Assembly: GCA_002720735.1 (NCBI GenBank) | Contig: PBJN01000040.1 | Span: 4,619-10,416 of the forward strand | From: Porticoccaceae bacterium | GTDB lineage: Bacteria > Pseudomonadota > Gammaproteobacteria > Pseudomonadales > Porticoccaceae | Direction: 5' to 3' | DNA length: 5,798 bases | Shown: positions 1 through 5,798 of the stretch, in pieces | Layout: the number at the start of each line of letters is the position of its first letter | Numbering within the stretch: the first letter of the stretch is position 1 | The notes under the pieces: model-generated | What the model saw: the letters and a program-made list of their open reading frames with translations, nothing else | What the model was told of the DNA's origin: nothing | Database searches by the model: none | Position numbers and translations under genes: made by a program

Positions 1-497
1 TCTGAATACTTATACGTGTTAAAGCCCTCACGCTCTCCATTCTCAAGTACACGAATACCTCTTGGTTCACCAAAGTAAATACCTCCGACCAGCTCACGTA
101 TGATAAGGATGTCCAATCCTGACACAATCTCCGGCTTGAGGGAGGAAGCACTACAAAGCTGCGGATACATAATTGCTGGCCTCAAATTAGCGAAGAGACC
201 AAGTTCAGACCGAAGCTGAAGTAATCCCTGTTCCGGTCTTAAATCTCGATCCAAACCATCCCATTTTGGACCACCAACCGCTCCCAGCAATATAGCACTT
301 GATTGATGCGCGAGTGCTATTGTGTTTGATGGGCATGGACTTCCAGCCTTATCATAGGCTGTTCCCCCCAAATCAGCGAATATTAACTCCACATCTAGAT
401 CAAATTTGACAATCACTGCTCTTAACACCTTAACTGCCTCATCAATGATCTCCGGTCCTATGTTATCGCCCGGTAAAACAAGTACAAGAGAAGTCAT
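1..497 (-). CDS. leuB: 3-isopropylmalate dehydrogenase LeuB (N-terminal 165 residues, cut by window edge)
   Basis: LeuB is the cytosolic NAD-dependent enzyme that oxidises and decarboxylates (2R,3S)-3-isopropylmalate to 2-oxoisocaproate, the third step of leucine biosynthesis. My translation from the ATG at 497-495 gives family landmarks in order: [10 protein letters not shown] at residues 8-17 near the cofactor site, GAVGGPKW at 72-79, the substrate-binding arginines R96 and R106 in [14 protein letters not shown]134 in [11 protein letters not shown], and the presumed catalytic tyrosine Y164 in NTYKYS at the edge. About half of a roughly 355-residue protein is present; the rest lies to the left. 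The start overlaps the leuD stop as ATGA, and only a weak GATAGG stands directly before it, so translation is probably coupled to leuD. One oddity is Asn12 where GDG is usual. The homologous tartrate or isocitrate dehydrogenases are less likely because leuC and leuD are adjacent. Confidence 0.95.
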   Translation of the reverse strand, partial: MTSLVLVLPGDNIGPEIIDEAVKVLRAVIVKFDLDVELIFADLGGTAYDKAGSPCPSNTIALAHQSSAILLGAVGGPKWDGLDRDLRPEQGLLQLRSELGLFANLRPAIMYPQLCSASSLKPEIVSGLDILIIRELVGGIYFGEPRGIRVLENGEREGFNTYKYS

Positions 498-1144
498 CCT
501 ATCGCACCAAAAATCCAGGGATGTAACTTTCTACGCTCTATCTCATATCTGGTAATAGCTTCTTTGTTACGTAAAGTAACATCTATCTCATCCAAGCCCT
601 CAAGTAGACAGTTTTTGTAGAACTCATCAATCTGAAAAGTGAAATAACAACCATTATCAAGAAACACCTTTTGAAGATACAAATCAATGGAAATCGAAAA
701 TCCAACTTCGGAATAAAGTTGCTTAAACAATTGATCAACCACATCCCGATTTAAAATAATCGGCAGTAGCCCATTTTTGAAGCAATTATTGTAAAAGATG
801 TCTGCAAAACTTGACGCAATAATTGCGCGAAAACCATAATCTTTAAGCGCCCAAGGCGCGTGCTCTCTGCTTGATCCACAACCAAAATTCTCTCTCGTTA
901 ACAAAATAGTAGACCCGATGTAACGCTCGTTATTTAATGGAAAATCAGGATTTGTCTCGCGTTCCTTTAGATTCAAATCTTGATGTCCTTGCTCAAGGTA
1001 ACGCAGCTCATCGAAAAGATTCAAACCAAAACCTGTTTTTTTAATGGATTTAAGGAATTGCTTTGGGATGATCATGTCAGTATCAACGTTCGCCCGATCC
1101 ATGGGTCCTACCAGTCCTCTGTGGCGAGTAAAAGGCTCTATCAT
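494..1144 (-). CDS. leuD: 3-isopropylmalate dehydratase small subunit LeuD
   Basis: LeuD is the swivel-domain subunit that pairs with LeuC to isomerise 2-isopropylmalate to 3-isopropylmalate in the cytosol. At 216 residues it is slightly longer than E. coli LeuD (about 201) and close to the 212-residue forms of other Proteobacteria; the extra length is mostly a loop around residues 51-65 before NPDFPLN. Visible signatures are [13 protein letters not shown] (19-31), the substrate-loop motif [15 protein letters not shown] (86-100), [15 protein letters not shown] (114-128) and LEGLDEI (181-187). The ATG at 1144 overlaps the leuC stop codon as ATGA. The upstream sequence GGGAATTCAAG offers only a modest Shine-Dalgarno match, so translation probably depends on ribosomes finishing leuC, which would suit equal production of the two subunits. 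The 3' end overlaps leuB in the same way. No key motif is missing. Confidence 0.97.
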   Translation of the reverse strand: MIEPFTRHRGLVGPMDRANVDTDMIIPKQFLKSIKKTGFGLNLFDELRYLEQGHQDLNLKERETNPDFPLNNERYIGSTILLTRENFGCGSSREHAPWALKDYGFRAIIASSFADIFYNNCFKNGLLPIILNRDVVDQLFKQLYSEVGFSISIDLYLQKVFLDNGCYFTFQIDEFYKNCLLEGLDEIDVTLRNKEAITRYEIERRKLHPWIFGAIG

Positions 1145-2574
1145 CTTGAATTCCCAGAGAAGGTCCTTACGTCAACAATCCTCCCCGTGATCGCCGCTGC
1201 TGCTGCCATTGCCGGACTCATTAAGTGGGTTCTCCCTCCGCTCCCCTGTCGACCTTCAAAATTACGATTCGAAGTCGAAGCACAATGTTCTCCAGCGCCT
1301 AATTTGTCATCATTCATAGCAAGACACATCGAACATCCAGGTTCCCGCCACTCCATTCCCGCATCAACAAAGACTGAATGTAACCCCTCGGTTTCAGCTT
1401 GACTCTTTACAATTTGCGAGCCTGGTACGACTAATACCTGTTTAACAGTTTCAGCCCTCTTGCGCCCTTTTACAACTTCAGCAGCTGCTCGAAGATCCTC
1501 AATACGAGAATTTGTACAAGATCCAATAAATACTCTATCGACCATAATTGAGGTTATTTTTTGCCCTTCTTCAAGACCCATGTATTCTAAAGCATGACGT
1601 AATCCTTCTCTCTCACTAGGTGTCGTCATACTACTCATTTTTGGGATCCTTCCGGATACCTCCGCCACCATTTCTGGTGATGTACCCCAACTCACCTGGG
1701 GAGCGATCTCATTGGCCGACATGAGCACTTCCTTATCGAATTGCGCTCCCTCGTCACTCACAAGTGATCTCCAATAGGACGAGGCGGTGTCAAAAAGTTT
1801 ACCTTTTGGGACGTACCTTCGACCCTTCACATAATCAATCGTTTTTTCATCGACCGCGACAAGGCCAACACGCGCACCAGCCTCGATCGCCATATTGCAT
1901 ACTGTCATACGACCCTCCACCGACATGTCAGCAAAAACATCGCCAGAAAACTCTATCGCATGTCCAGTCCCACCTGCGGTGCCAATCTTTCCAATTATCG
2001 CTAAAATTACATCTTTAGGGGTCACCCCAAACCCTAACTTACCATTTACAGTCACGCGCATATTCTTCATTTTTTTTGTAACCAAGCACTGAGACGCTAG
2101 CACGTGTTCCACCTCGGAGGTGCCTATCCCATGTGCAAGACAGCCAAGCGCTCCGTGAGTGGCCGTATGTGAATCCCCGCACACAACCGTCATTCCCGGC
2201 ATAGTAACTCCAAGTTCTGGACCCATCACATGCACAATACCCTGGCCCATATCGTTCATTTTAAATTCTTTTATTCCAAACTCATTACAATTGTCATCCA
2301 AAGCTTTTACCTGAATTCTAGACGTTTCGTCTGGGATTCCCTCTACTCCAGCTTTGCGCTCACCAGGATCTGTAGAAATATTATGATCTGGTGTGGCGAT
2401 ATTGGTGTCTAAGCGCCACGGCCTCCTACCTGCTAGGCGCAAGCCCTCAAATGCCTGGGGCGAGGTGACTTCATGAAGAATGTGACGATCAATATATAAC
2501 AAAGTTGAGCCGTCGTGGCGATTAAACACAACATGGCTCTCCCATAACTTGTCGTAAAGCGTTTGTCCAGTCAC
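1141..2574 (-). CDS. leuC: 3-isopropylmalate dehydratase large subunit LeuC
   Basis: LeuC is the catalytic aconitase-family subunit that carries a [4Fe-4S] cluster and, with LeuD, isomerises 2-isopropylmalate to 3-isopropylmalate. The 477-residue product is close to the 466 of E. coli. The three cluster ligands appear to be C353 in IGSCTNSR and C414 and C417 in GCSMC. Other family landmarks are [12 protein letters not shown] near the N-terminus, DHNIST (63-68), [13 protein letters not shown] (132-144) and, near the C-terminus, [19 protein letters not shown] followed by [12 protein letters not shown]. Translation starts at a GTG (2574-2572), preceded nine bases earlier by a strong AGGGGGAGG. 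The same frame has no ATG, GTG or TTG between this codon and an upstream in-frame TAG, and the residues after it align with the family N-terminus. leuC is the first gene of leuCDB and lies 167 bases after aroC. No leuA is adjacent. Confidence 0.97.
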   Translation of the reverse strand: MTGQTLYDKLWESHVVFNRHDGSTLLYIDRHILHEVTSPQAFEGLRLAGRRPWRLDTNIATPDHNISTDPGERKAGVEGIPDETSRIQVKALDDNCNEFGIKEFKMNDMGQGIVHVMGPELGVTMPGMTVVCGDSHTATHGALGCLAHGIGTSEVEHVLASQCLVTKKMKNMRVTVNGKLGFGVTPKDVILAIIGKIGTAGGTGHAIEFSGDVFADMSVEGRMTVCNMAIEAGARVGLVAVDEKTIDYVKGRRYVPKGKLFDTASSYWRSLVSDEGAQFDKEVLMSANEIAPQVSWGTSPEMVAEVSGRIPKMSSMTTPSEREGLRHALEYMGLEEGQKITSIMVDRVFIGSCTNSRIEDLRAAAEVVKGRKRAETVKQVLVVPGSQIVKSQAETEGLHSVFVDAGMEWREPGCSMCLAMNDDKLGAGEHCASTSNRNFEGRQGSGGRTHLMSPAMAAAAAITGRIVDVRTFSGNSR

Positions 2575-2583
2575 TGCTAATAG

Positions 2584-2592
2584 CCTCCCCCT
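2584..2592 (-). promoter_or_regulatory. Ribosome binding site of leuC
   Basis: On the minus strand the sequence AGGGGGAGG ends nine bases before the GTG at 2574. It is a strong Shine-Dalgarno match and is the main reason for accepting the GTG start. It lies seven bases after the last TTAGTGAT-type arm (2600-2607), so structure formed there in the mRNA could affect ribosome access; that effect is inference. Confidence 0.75.
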
Positions 2593-2599
2593 TTTTGTC

Positions 2600-2648
2600 T
2601 TAGTGATCTGTGACTAACAACATCACTAACTCTATATGGTATCACTAA
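2600..2648 (-). repeat. Repeated TTAGTGAT elements upstream of leuC (possible operator or mRNA hairpin)
   Basis: Reading the minus strand towards leuC, TTAGTGAT occurs at 2648-2641 and again at 2629-2622, followed by its exact reverse complement ATCACTAA at 2607-2600. A degenerate related piece, GTTAGTCAC, lies between the second and third copies. Start-to-start spacings on the plus strand are 22 and 19 bases, about two DNA helical turns, as expected for a regulator bound on one face. In RNA, the second copy could pair with the third (8 base pairs, 14-base loop), and the first copy could compete for the same partner. No U-run follows, so this is not an ordinary intrinsic terminator. The repeats are directly visible; any function is inferred. 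Confidence 0.45.
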
Positions 2649-2656
2649 TATCTTAA

Positions 2657-2680
2657 TTAGCTTAATAACGTCTCTCGCAT
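2657..2680 (-). CDS. Possible 7-residue leader peptide MRETLLS upstream of leuC (speculative)
   Basis: On the minus strand an ATG at 2680-2678 opens a seven-codon frame, MRETLLS, ending in TAA at 2659-2657, 82 bases before leuC. Codons 5 and 6 are adjacent leucine TTA codons, as expected if ribosome stalling on scarce leucyl-tRNA were sensed, as in the E. coli leu leader. The frame precedes the competing TTAGTGAT/ATCACTAA arms. Against it: the only AGG is immediately before the ATG, too close for a good ribosome binding site; the frame is very short; the spacer is A/T-rich, so TTA codons arise easily by chance; and no terminator hairpin with a U-run follows. Treat it as a hypothesis. Confidence 0.15.
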   Translation of the reverse strand: MRETLLS

Positions 2681-2741
2681 CCTGTACTTAAATGCCGAAA
2701 TATTTCATAAGAGAGAGAAGTCACAACCGCATCATCGTACC

Positions 2742-3830
2742 TTAATCAATTGGATCGAGGTCCCTATTTACTCGGTTATTCTGCGCAATATCTCTCAAGT
2801 AATGGTCCATTAGCACCACCGCAATCATAGCCTCAGCGATCGGTACGGAACGAATACCAACGCATGGGTCATGACGGCCCTTCGTTACTACCTCAACCGA
2901 CTCTCCATGTGTGTTTATTGAGCAGCCGGGGATTCTAATGCTCGAAGTTGGTTTTAATGCCAAACATGAGTGAATGGTCTGTCCCGTTGAAATTCCACCT
3001 AAAATCCCACCAGCGTTATTAGATAAAAATCCCTTTGGGGACATCTCATCCCTGTGCTCAGATCCCTTTTGATGTACGGCGGAGAAACCTGCCCCAATTT
3101 CCACACCCTTTACGGCATTGATGCTCATCAACGCATGTGCAATGTCAGCATCAAGTCGGTCAAAAACTGGCTCTCCTAAACCTACGGGTACATTCTCCGC
3201 CACTACTCTAACTTTAGCGCCCACCGAGTCCCCCGCTTTTAAAAGTGCCTTTATATAGGCTTCAAGAGCAGGAATCTTTTCAGGATCAGGAAAAAAAAAG
3301 GCATTTTTCTCGATCTCAGATTGTTGGAAACTCTCTGCTACAATTGGACCAAGTTGCGAAACATAACCATATATGTTGACTCCTAGTTGCTCGTTTAAAT
3401 ATTTTTTTGCTATACCACCGGCGGCGACTCGCATAGCAGTCTCTCTAGCCGAGCTTCTACCACCACCTCGGTAATCTCGGATACCATATTTTTGATGATA
3501 CGTATAATCTGCATGAGACGGGCGGAATAAATTTTTGATACTACTGTAATCTTTGGTTTTTTGATCAGTATTTTCAATTATCATTCCAATGGGCGATCCG
3601 GTTGTTATGCCCTCAAAGACACCAGAAAGGATCCTTATTTCGTCTGCCTCTCGCCTCTGGGTTGTATATCTAGACTGCCCGGGCTTCCGACGATCCAAGT
3701 CCATCTGCAGATCTCCCGAACAGAGACTTAGTCCCGGAGGACATCCATCAACTATACACCCCAAAGCATCACCATGACTCTCGCCAAAGCTGGTCACTGA
3801 AAACAGTTTTCCTAACGTATTGCCAGACAT
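2742..3830 (-). CDS. aroC: Chorismate synthase AroC
   Basis: AroC is the reduced-flavin-dependent enzyme that converts 5-enolpyruvylshikimate 3-phosphate to chorismate, the last shikimate step and the branch point to aromatic amino acids, folate and quinones. At 362 residues it matches E. coli (361). The three family signatures are present: [14 protein letters not shown] (16-29), the region around [18 protein letters not shown] (122-139) and [18 protein letters not shown] (328-345). RPSHADYTY (103-111) and the run [20 protein letters not shown] (218-237) are also typical. The ATG at 3830 is preceded by GGGAG at nine bases and begins [10 protein letters not shown], the normal family start. prmB ends 42 bases upstream, the E. 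coli arrangement. A nine-T run in the coding strand (3299-3291) encodes Phe178-180 inside a variable segment; it is in frame here but could be slippage-prone. Confidence 0.98.
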   Translation of the reverse strand: MSGNTLGKLFSVTSFGESHGDALGCIVDGCPPGLSLCSGDLQMDLDRRKPGQSRYTTQRREADEIRILSGVFEGITTGSPIGMIIENTDQKTKDYSSIKNLFRPSHADYTYHQKYGIRDYRGGGRSSARETAMRVAAGGIAKKYLNEQLGVNIYGYVSQLGPIVAESFQQSEIEKNAFFFPDPEKIPALEAYIKALLKAGDSVGAKVRVVAENVPVGLGEPVFDRLDADIAHALMSINAVKGVEIGAGFSAVHQKGSEHRDEMSPKGFLSNNAGGILGGISTGQTIHSCLALKPTSSIRIPGCSINTHGESVEVVTKGRHDPCVGIRSVPIAEAMIAVVLMDHYLRDIAQNNRVNRDLDPID

Positions 3831-3860
3831 TGCTGTAAACTCCCGGTGTTAATACTCTCG

Positions 3861-3866
3861 ATTATA
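3861..3866 (-). promoter_or_regulatory. Possible -10 element before aroC
   Basis: A perfect TATAAT lies on the minus strand between the prmB stop codon and the aroC start, about 30 bases before the aroC ATG. No recognisable -35 sits 15 to 18 bases upstream, where the sequence is a T-run at the end of prmB, and there is no extended -10 TG. It may be an internal promoter or chance. Confidence 0.2.
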
Positions 3867-3872
3867 CGGAAA

Positions 3873-4766
3873 TCAAGAAAAAAAATGGCTGTTTTCATGC
3901 AGTAATTCATGACTAAGAATGAAAACACCCGAATCACCTTCACCTACCGAAGGCCAAATAAATGGGACTTCGGTGAATTCCTTTTCCAAGGCTATAGCAG
4001 AGTTTCCAACTTCCACGACCAGAATTCCCTGAGGGTTGAGATGATCAATTACTTCCCGAAGTAGTTGACGAGTAAATTCGAGCCCATCCTCACCAGACAA
4101 CATTGCCCGAGCTGGCTCATGTCGATACTCAGCCGGCATCGTCGCAAATTCTTGCGAATCTACATATGGCGGATTACACACAATTAAATCGAATTTTTTA
4201 CCATTTAAGCCGCTGAAACAGTCAGACTCTACAATCTCGACACGATCTAAAAGGCTATGAGCCTCAACATTACGTCGGGCAACCTTTAGCGCTTCCCTGC
4301 AAATATCAGAAATTGTTACCATAGCCTCATCAAATTCATAGGCACACGCGATGCCAATACAGCCACTCCCAGTGCACAAATCGAGCAGGGAGTCAGGTTG
4401 ACGAAGCAACCAAGGGGAAAACTGATAAAAGACTAGTTCTGAAATAGGAGAACGTGGAATTATCACTCTAGGATCTACAAAAAACTCAAGACCACAAAAC
4501 CAAGCCTTCGAGGTTAGATAAGGGGCGGGAATACGCTCCTTGACGCGACGATTACACAGCCCGCGAAAAAATTTTGCGTGATCTTCTGTAACCTCTTTGT
4601 CTAAGACATCGCTTTGCGGATCTGGCCCAAGATGAAAAGCGTGACTCACCAAAACCACAGACTCATCCCATGCGCTGGTCGTTCCGTGCCCGAAGTAAAG
4701 ACCATGTGACAAAAAAAGCTGCTCGGCTTCAACCAAAAGGTCCCCGAGCGTGGTAACTGATTCCAC
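3873..4766 (-). CDS. prmB: Ribosomal protein L3 (uL3) N5-glutamine methyltransferase PrmB
   Basis: PrmB transfers a methyl group from S-adenosylmethionine to a glutamine side chain of ribosomal protein L3 (Gln150 in E. coli) during ribosome assembly in the cytosol. The 297-residue product is near the E. coli length (310). An N-terminal helical region contains SAWDESVVL (31-39). The family segment YLTSKAWFCGLEFFVD (83-98) and RVIIPRSPISEL (100-111) follow. The methyltransferase fold shows the AdoMet glycine-rich motif LDLCTGSGCIGIA (128-140) and the glutamine-binding NPPY (198-201) in DLIVCNPPYVDSQEF. The segment with YRHEPARAMLSGEDGLEF separates it from the release-factor enzyme PrmC. Translation begins at GTG 4766, with AGGAAGGAG seven bases upstream. 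It ends 42 bases before aroC and diverges from folE. An eight-T run in the last codons (3885-3878) is the only oddity. Confidence 0.95.
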   Translation of the reverse strand: MESVTTLGDLLVEAEQLFLSHGLYFGHGTTSAWDESVVLVSHAFHLGPDPQSDVLDKEVTEDHAKFFRGLCNRRVKERIPAPYLTSKAWFCGLEFFVDPRVIIPRSPISELVFYQFSPWLLRQPDSLLDLCTGSGCIGIACAYEFDEAMVTISDICREALKVARRNVEAHSLLDRVEIVESDCFSGLNGKKFDLIVCNPPYVDSQEFATMPAEYRHEPARAMLSGEDGLEFTRQLLREVIDHLNPQGILVVEVGNSAIALEKEFTEVPFIWPSVGEGDSGVFILSHELLHENSHFFS

Positions 4767-4773
4767 TAACCTG

Positions 4774-4782
4774 CTCCTTCCT
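4774..4782 (-). promoter_or_regulatory. Ribosome binding site of prmB
   Basis: AGGAAGGAG on the minus strand ends seven bases before the GTG at 4766. This strong match supports the GTG as the true start and the N-terminus MESVTTLGDL. Confidence 0.7.
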
Positions 4783-4804
4783 AGGAATAATTACTCGGGG
4801 TCTA

Positions 4805-4834
4805 ATGTTAGTCCAAACGCACATCATTAGTAAA
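4805..4834 (-). promoter_or_regulatory. Weak candidate promoter for prmB
   Basis: On the minus strand TTTACT (4834-4829) and TAACAT (4810-4805) are separated by 18 bases and each match four of six consensus bases of a sigma-70 promoter. The position, roughly 40 bases before the prmB GTG, is reasonable. The match is modest and could be chance in an A/T-rich gap. Confidence 0.22.
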
Positions 4835-4859
4835 CGCGATACTGGCAATTTGAAGAACT

Positions 4860-4888
4860 TTGGTACAGAATGCGGTCGCTCTTAAAAT
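4860..4888 (+). promoter_or_regulatory. folE: Candidate sigma-70 promoter for folE
   Basis: TTGGTA at 4860-4865 (four of six -35 bases) and TAAAAT at 4883-4888 (five of six -10 bases) are separated by exactly 17 bases. Transcription would start near 4895, leaving a leader of about 25 bases before the folE ATG. This is the best promoter-like sequence I could find in the prmB-folE gap. Confidence 0.45.
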
Positions 4889-4919
4889 TACTCTCTGAAC
4901 TATTGCAAAAGGGATTACC

Positions 4920-5456
4920 ATGGAAAAAGCGTTCGAAAAAATTATAAGCCTTACCGGAGAAGATTTGTCTCGTCCTGGGTTGATTAAAACACCGGCCCGA
5001 GCCGCAAAAGCATTCGAGTATCTAACCAGCGGGTACAACGTAGATCTTAATCAGCTCATAAATGATGCTTTATTCCCCTCAGAGTCCGAGGAAATGGTAA
5101 TGGTGAAAGATATAGAGCTTTTCTCTCTGTGTGAACATCACTTACTTCCATTCATTGGGAAGTGCCACGTAGCGTACATACCCAATGGAAAAGTTCTTGG
5201 GTTGTCAAAAATAGCTCGGGTCGTAGATATGTTTTCAAGGCGTCTACAGATTCAGGAAACGTTGGCGCAACAGATAGCCTCGACGATTCATCAAGTTACC
5301 AGTGCCCAAGGTGTAGGTGTTATAATTGAGGCGAAGCACATGTGTATGATGATGCGCGGTGTCGAAAAGCAGAATTCTTCCATGAAAACTTCAGCCATGT
5401 TGGGCCTGTTTCGCAGTAACCAAGCAACCAGAAATGAATTCCTTGCTCTTCTTTAG
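4920..5456 (+). CDS. folE: GTP cyclohydrolase I FolE
   Basis: FolE hydrolyses GTP to 7,8-dihydroneopterin triphosphate and formate, the first committed step of tetrahydrofolate synthesis. It acts in the cytosol as a zinc-dependent homo-oligomer. At 178 residues this is the short bacterial form, lacking much of the N-terminal extension of E. coli FolE (222). The zinc ligands appear to be C71 and H74 in [12 protein letters not shown] and C142 in [11 protein letters not shown]73 is also conserved. [19 protein letters not shown] (21-39), [20 protein letters not shown] (91-110) and [11 protein letters not shown] (154-164) match the family well. The ATG at 4920 has AAGGGA five bases upstream. An in-frame earlier start is not needed, because the protein begins at the usual place before the helix. 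It diverges from prmB and has no co-directional neighbour in view, so it is probably monocistronic here. The unrelated FolE2 type lacks the CEHHLLPF motif. Confidence 0.97.
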   Translation: MEKAFEKIISLTGEDLSRPGLIKTPARAAKAFEYLTSGYNVDLNQLINDALFPSESEEMVMVKDIELFSLCEHHLLPFIGKCHVAYIPNGKVLGLSKIARVVDMFSRRLQIQETLAQQIASTIHQVTSAQGVGVIIEAKHMCMMMRGVEKQNSSMKTSAMLGLFRSNQATRNEFLALL

Positions 5457-5519
5457 GGGCACTAAACATACGTTAAAAAGCCGATCGTAAACTCAATGTC
5501 AAAATGCTTCAGCAACATG
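5457..5519. other. Convergent gap between folE and the dehydrogenase gene
   Basis: Sixty-three bases separate the two convergent stop codons. I looked for a shared bidirectional terminator and found only very short self-complementary pieces, such as CGATCG and TGCTTCAGCA, and no stem followed by a T-run on either strand. Confidence 0.5.
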
Positions 5520-5798
5520 CTAAATGAAAAAGTCTGGAAAAAGTTCTTCCTCAGTGATCGCAGGATCCACGCGATACTTGCTGAAGTCGTGACACCCCTC
5601 TTCCCGCAATACGTCCTCGTCAATACAAAAATTCCCGCTAAAACTCGCGCTCTCTCGAATCAAGATTGCATGTGCAGCGTCTCCCATTATCTTTGCTGAG
5701 CGAGAACGACGCAAAACTGGCTCACCACCCACGATATTAGCAACTGCGGCGGTGGCGATAGTAGTTTTTGGCCAAAGAGCATTAAAAGCAATGCCTAA
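5520..5798 (-). CDS. Short-chain dehydrogenase/reductase, HSDL2-like (C-terminal 92 residues, cut by window edge)
   Basis: This is the C-terminal third of an SDR-family oxidoreductase whose 5' part lies beyond the right edge. The visible protein begins LGIAFNALWPKTTIATAAV. The NALWPKT motif follows the catalytic YxxxK region, which is outside the window, in SDRs related to human HSDL2 and to bacterial proteins often annotated as citronellol dehydrogenase-like. Other matching pieces are the IMGDAAHAIL helix, SGNFCIDEDVLREEG and the C-terminal PDFFI. Such proteins are presumed to use NAD(P)H and act on acyl or terpenoid-type substrates, but the substrate cannot be told from this fragment. The gene converges on folE with a 63-base gap and shows no functional link to it; it does not resemble the pterin reductase FolM in this region. 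It ends in TAG at 5522-5520. The GTG at 5732 is an internal valine, not a start. Confidence 0.82.
   Translation of the reverse strand, partial: LGIAFNALWPKTTIATAAVANIVGGEPVLRRSRSAKIMGDAAHAILIRESASFSGNFCIDEDVLREEGCHDFSKYRVDPAITEEELFPDFFI

Larger units (their letters stand above)
2575..2741 (-). other. aroC-leuC intergenic region
   Basis: This 167-base A/T-rich spacer lies between genes on the same strand. Besides the TTAGTGAT repeats and the tiny leader frame, it holds a perfect 10-base palindrome GAAATATTTC at 2697-2706. I found no convincing intrinsic terminator after aroC and no promoter with both a good -35 and -10. leuCDB may therefore be read from prmB-aroC transcripts, from an activator-dependent promoter I cannot recognise, or both. 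Its size and repeats make an independent leu promoter plausible. Confidence 0.6.

Noticed and set aside
980..1402. A 140-codon open frame on the plus strand across the leuC-leuD junction
   Set aside because: It is antisense to two strongly recognised genes, has no recognisable domain, and its composition is that of the reverse complement of leuC/leuD coding sequence.
2579..2644. A 21-codon GTG-started frame ending in TAG just before leuC
   Set aside because: It has no ribosome binding site, overlaps the repeats and the leuC ribosome binding site, and lacks tandem leucine codons.
2708..2741. Searched for a terminator directly after aroC
   Set aside because: The TCTCTC and GAGAGA pieces in this spacer are separated by about 30 bases and no U-run follows, so no intrinsic terminator is supported.
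4802..4830. Inverted repeat CTAATG...CATTAG in the prmB-folE gap
   Set aside because: The arms are only six bases with a 17-base loop and do not extend; too weak to call an operator or hairpin.
4808..5038. A 76-codon open frame on the minus strand overlapping the folE start
   Set aside because: It lies opposite folE and its upstream region and resembles no family; it is a shadow frame.
5496..5699. A 67-codon plus-strand frame after folE
   Set aside because: It is antisense to the dehydrogenase C-terminus, which has clear family motifs such as IDEDVLREEG and PDFFI.
5520..5732. Reading the dehydrogenase as a complete 70-residue protein starting at 5732
   Set aside because: The same frame continues open to the window edge with NALWPKT and other family residues, so the codon at 5732 is an internal GTG valine and the gene is truncated by the window.

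Overview
The window reads as an ordinary chromosomal stretch of housekeeping genes, most likely from a gammaproteobacterium. Three things point there: PrmB and AroC closely resemble the enterobacterial proteins over their whole length, prmB lies directly upstream of aroC as in E. coli and relatives, and the leu genes are ordered leuC-leuD-leuB. Base composition looks moderate, with many A/T-ending codons. I cannot name a genus. I see no mobile element, RNA gene, CRISPR array or phage-like gene.

From high to low coordinates on the minus strand there is a probable transcription block prmB (4766 to 3873), aroC (3830 to 2742), leuC (2574 to 1141), leuD (1144 to 494) and leuB (497 off the left edge). 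PrmB methylates ribosomal protein L3, AroC makes chorismate, and LeuC/LeuD/LeuB are the isomerase (two subunits) and dehydrogenase of leucine biosynthesis. leuC/leuD and leuD/leuB each overlap by four bases (ATGA), and the downstream genes have weak ribosome binding sites, which suggests translational coupling. A 42-base gap separates prmB from aroC. A 167-base gap separates aroC from leuC and is the only non-coding stretch with notable structure: repeated TTAGTGAT elements, a perfect 10-base palindrome and a tiny possible leader peptide with two adjacent leucine codons.

On the plus strand, folE (GTP cyclohydrolase I, 4920-5456) diverges from prmB across a 153-base gap holding a plausible folE promoter. 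folE converges on the 3' end of a short-chain dehydrogenase of the HSDL2-like type that runs in from the right edge on the minus strand (5798 to 5520).

I did not find a convincing undescribed system. The best lead is the leuC upstream region, where leader-peptide or operator control of leuCDB is possible but unproven.
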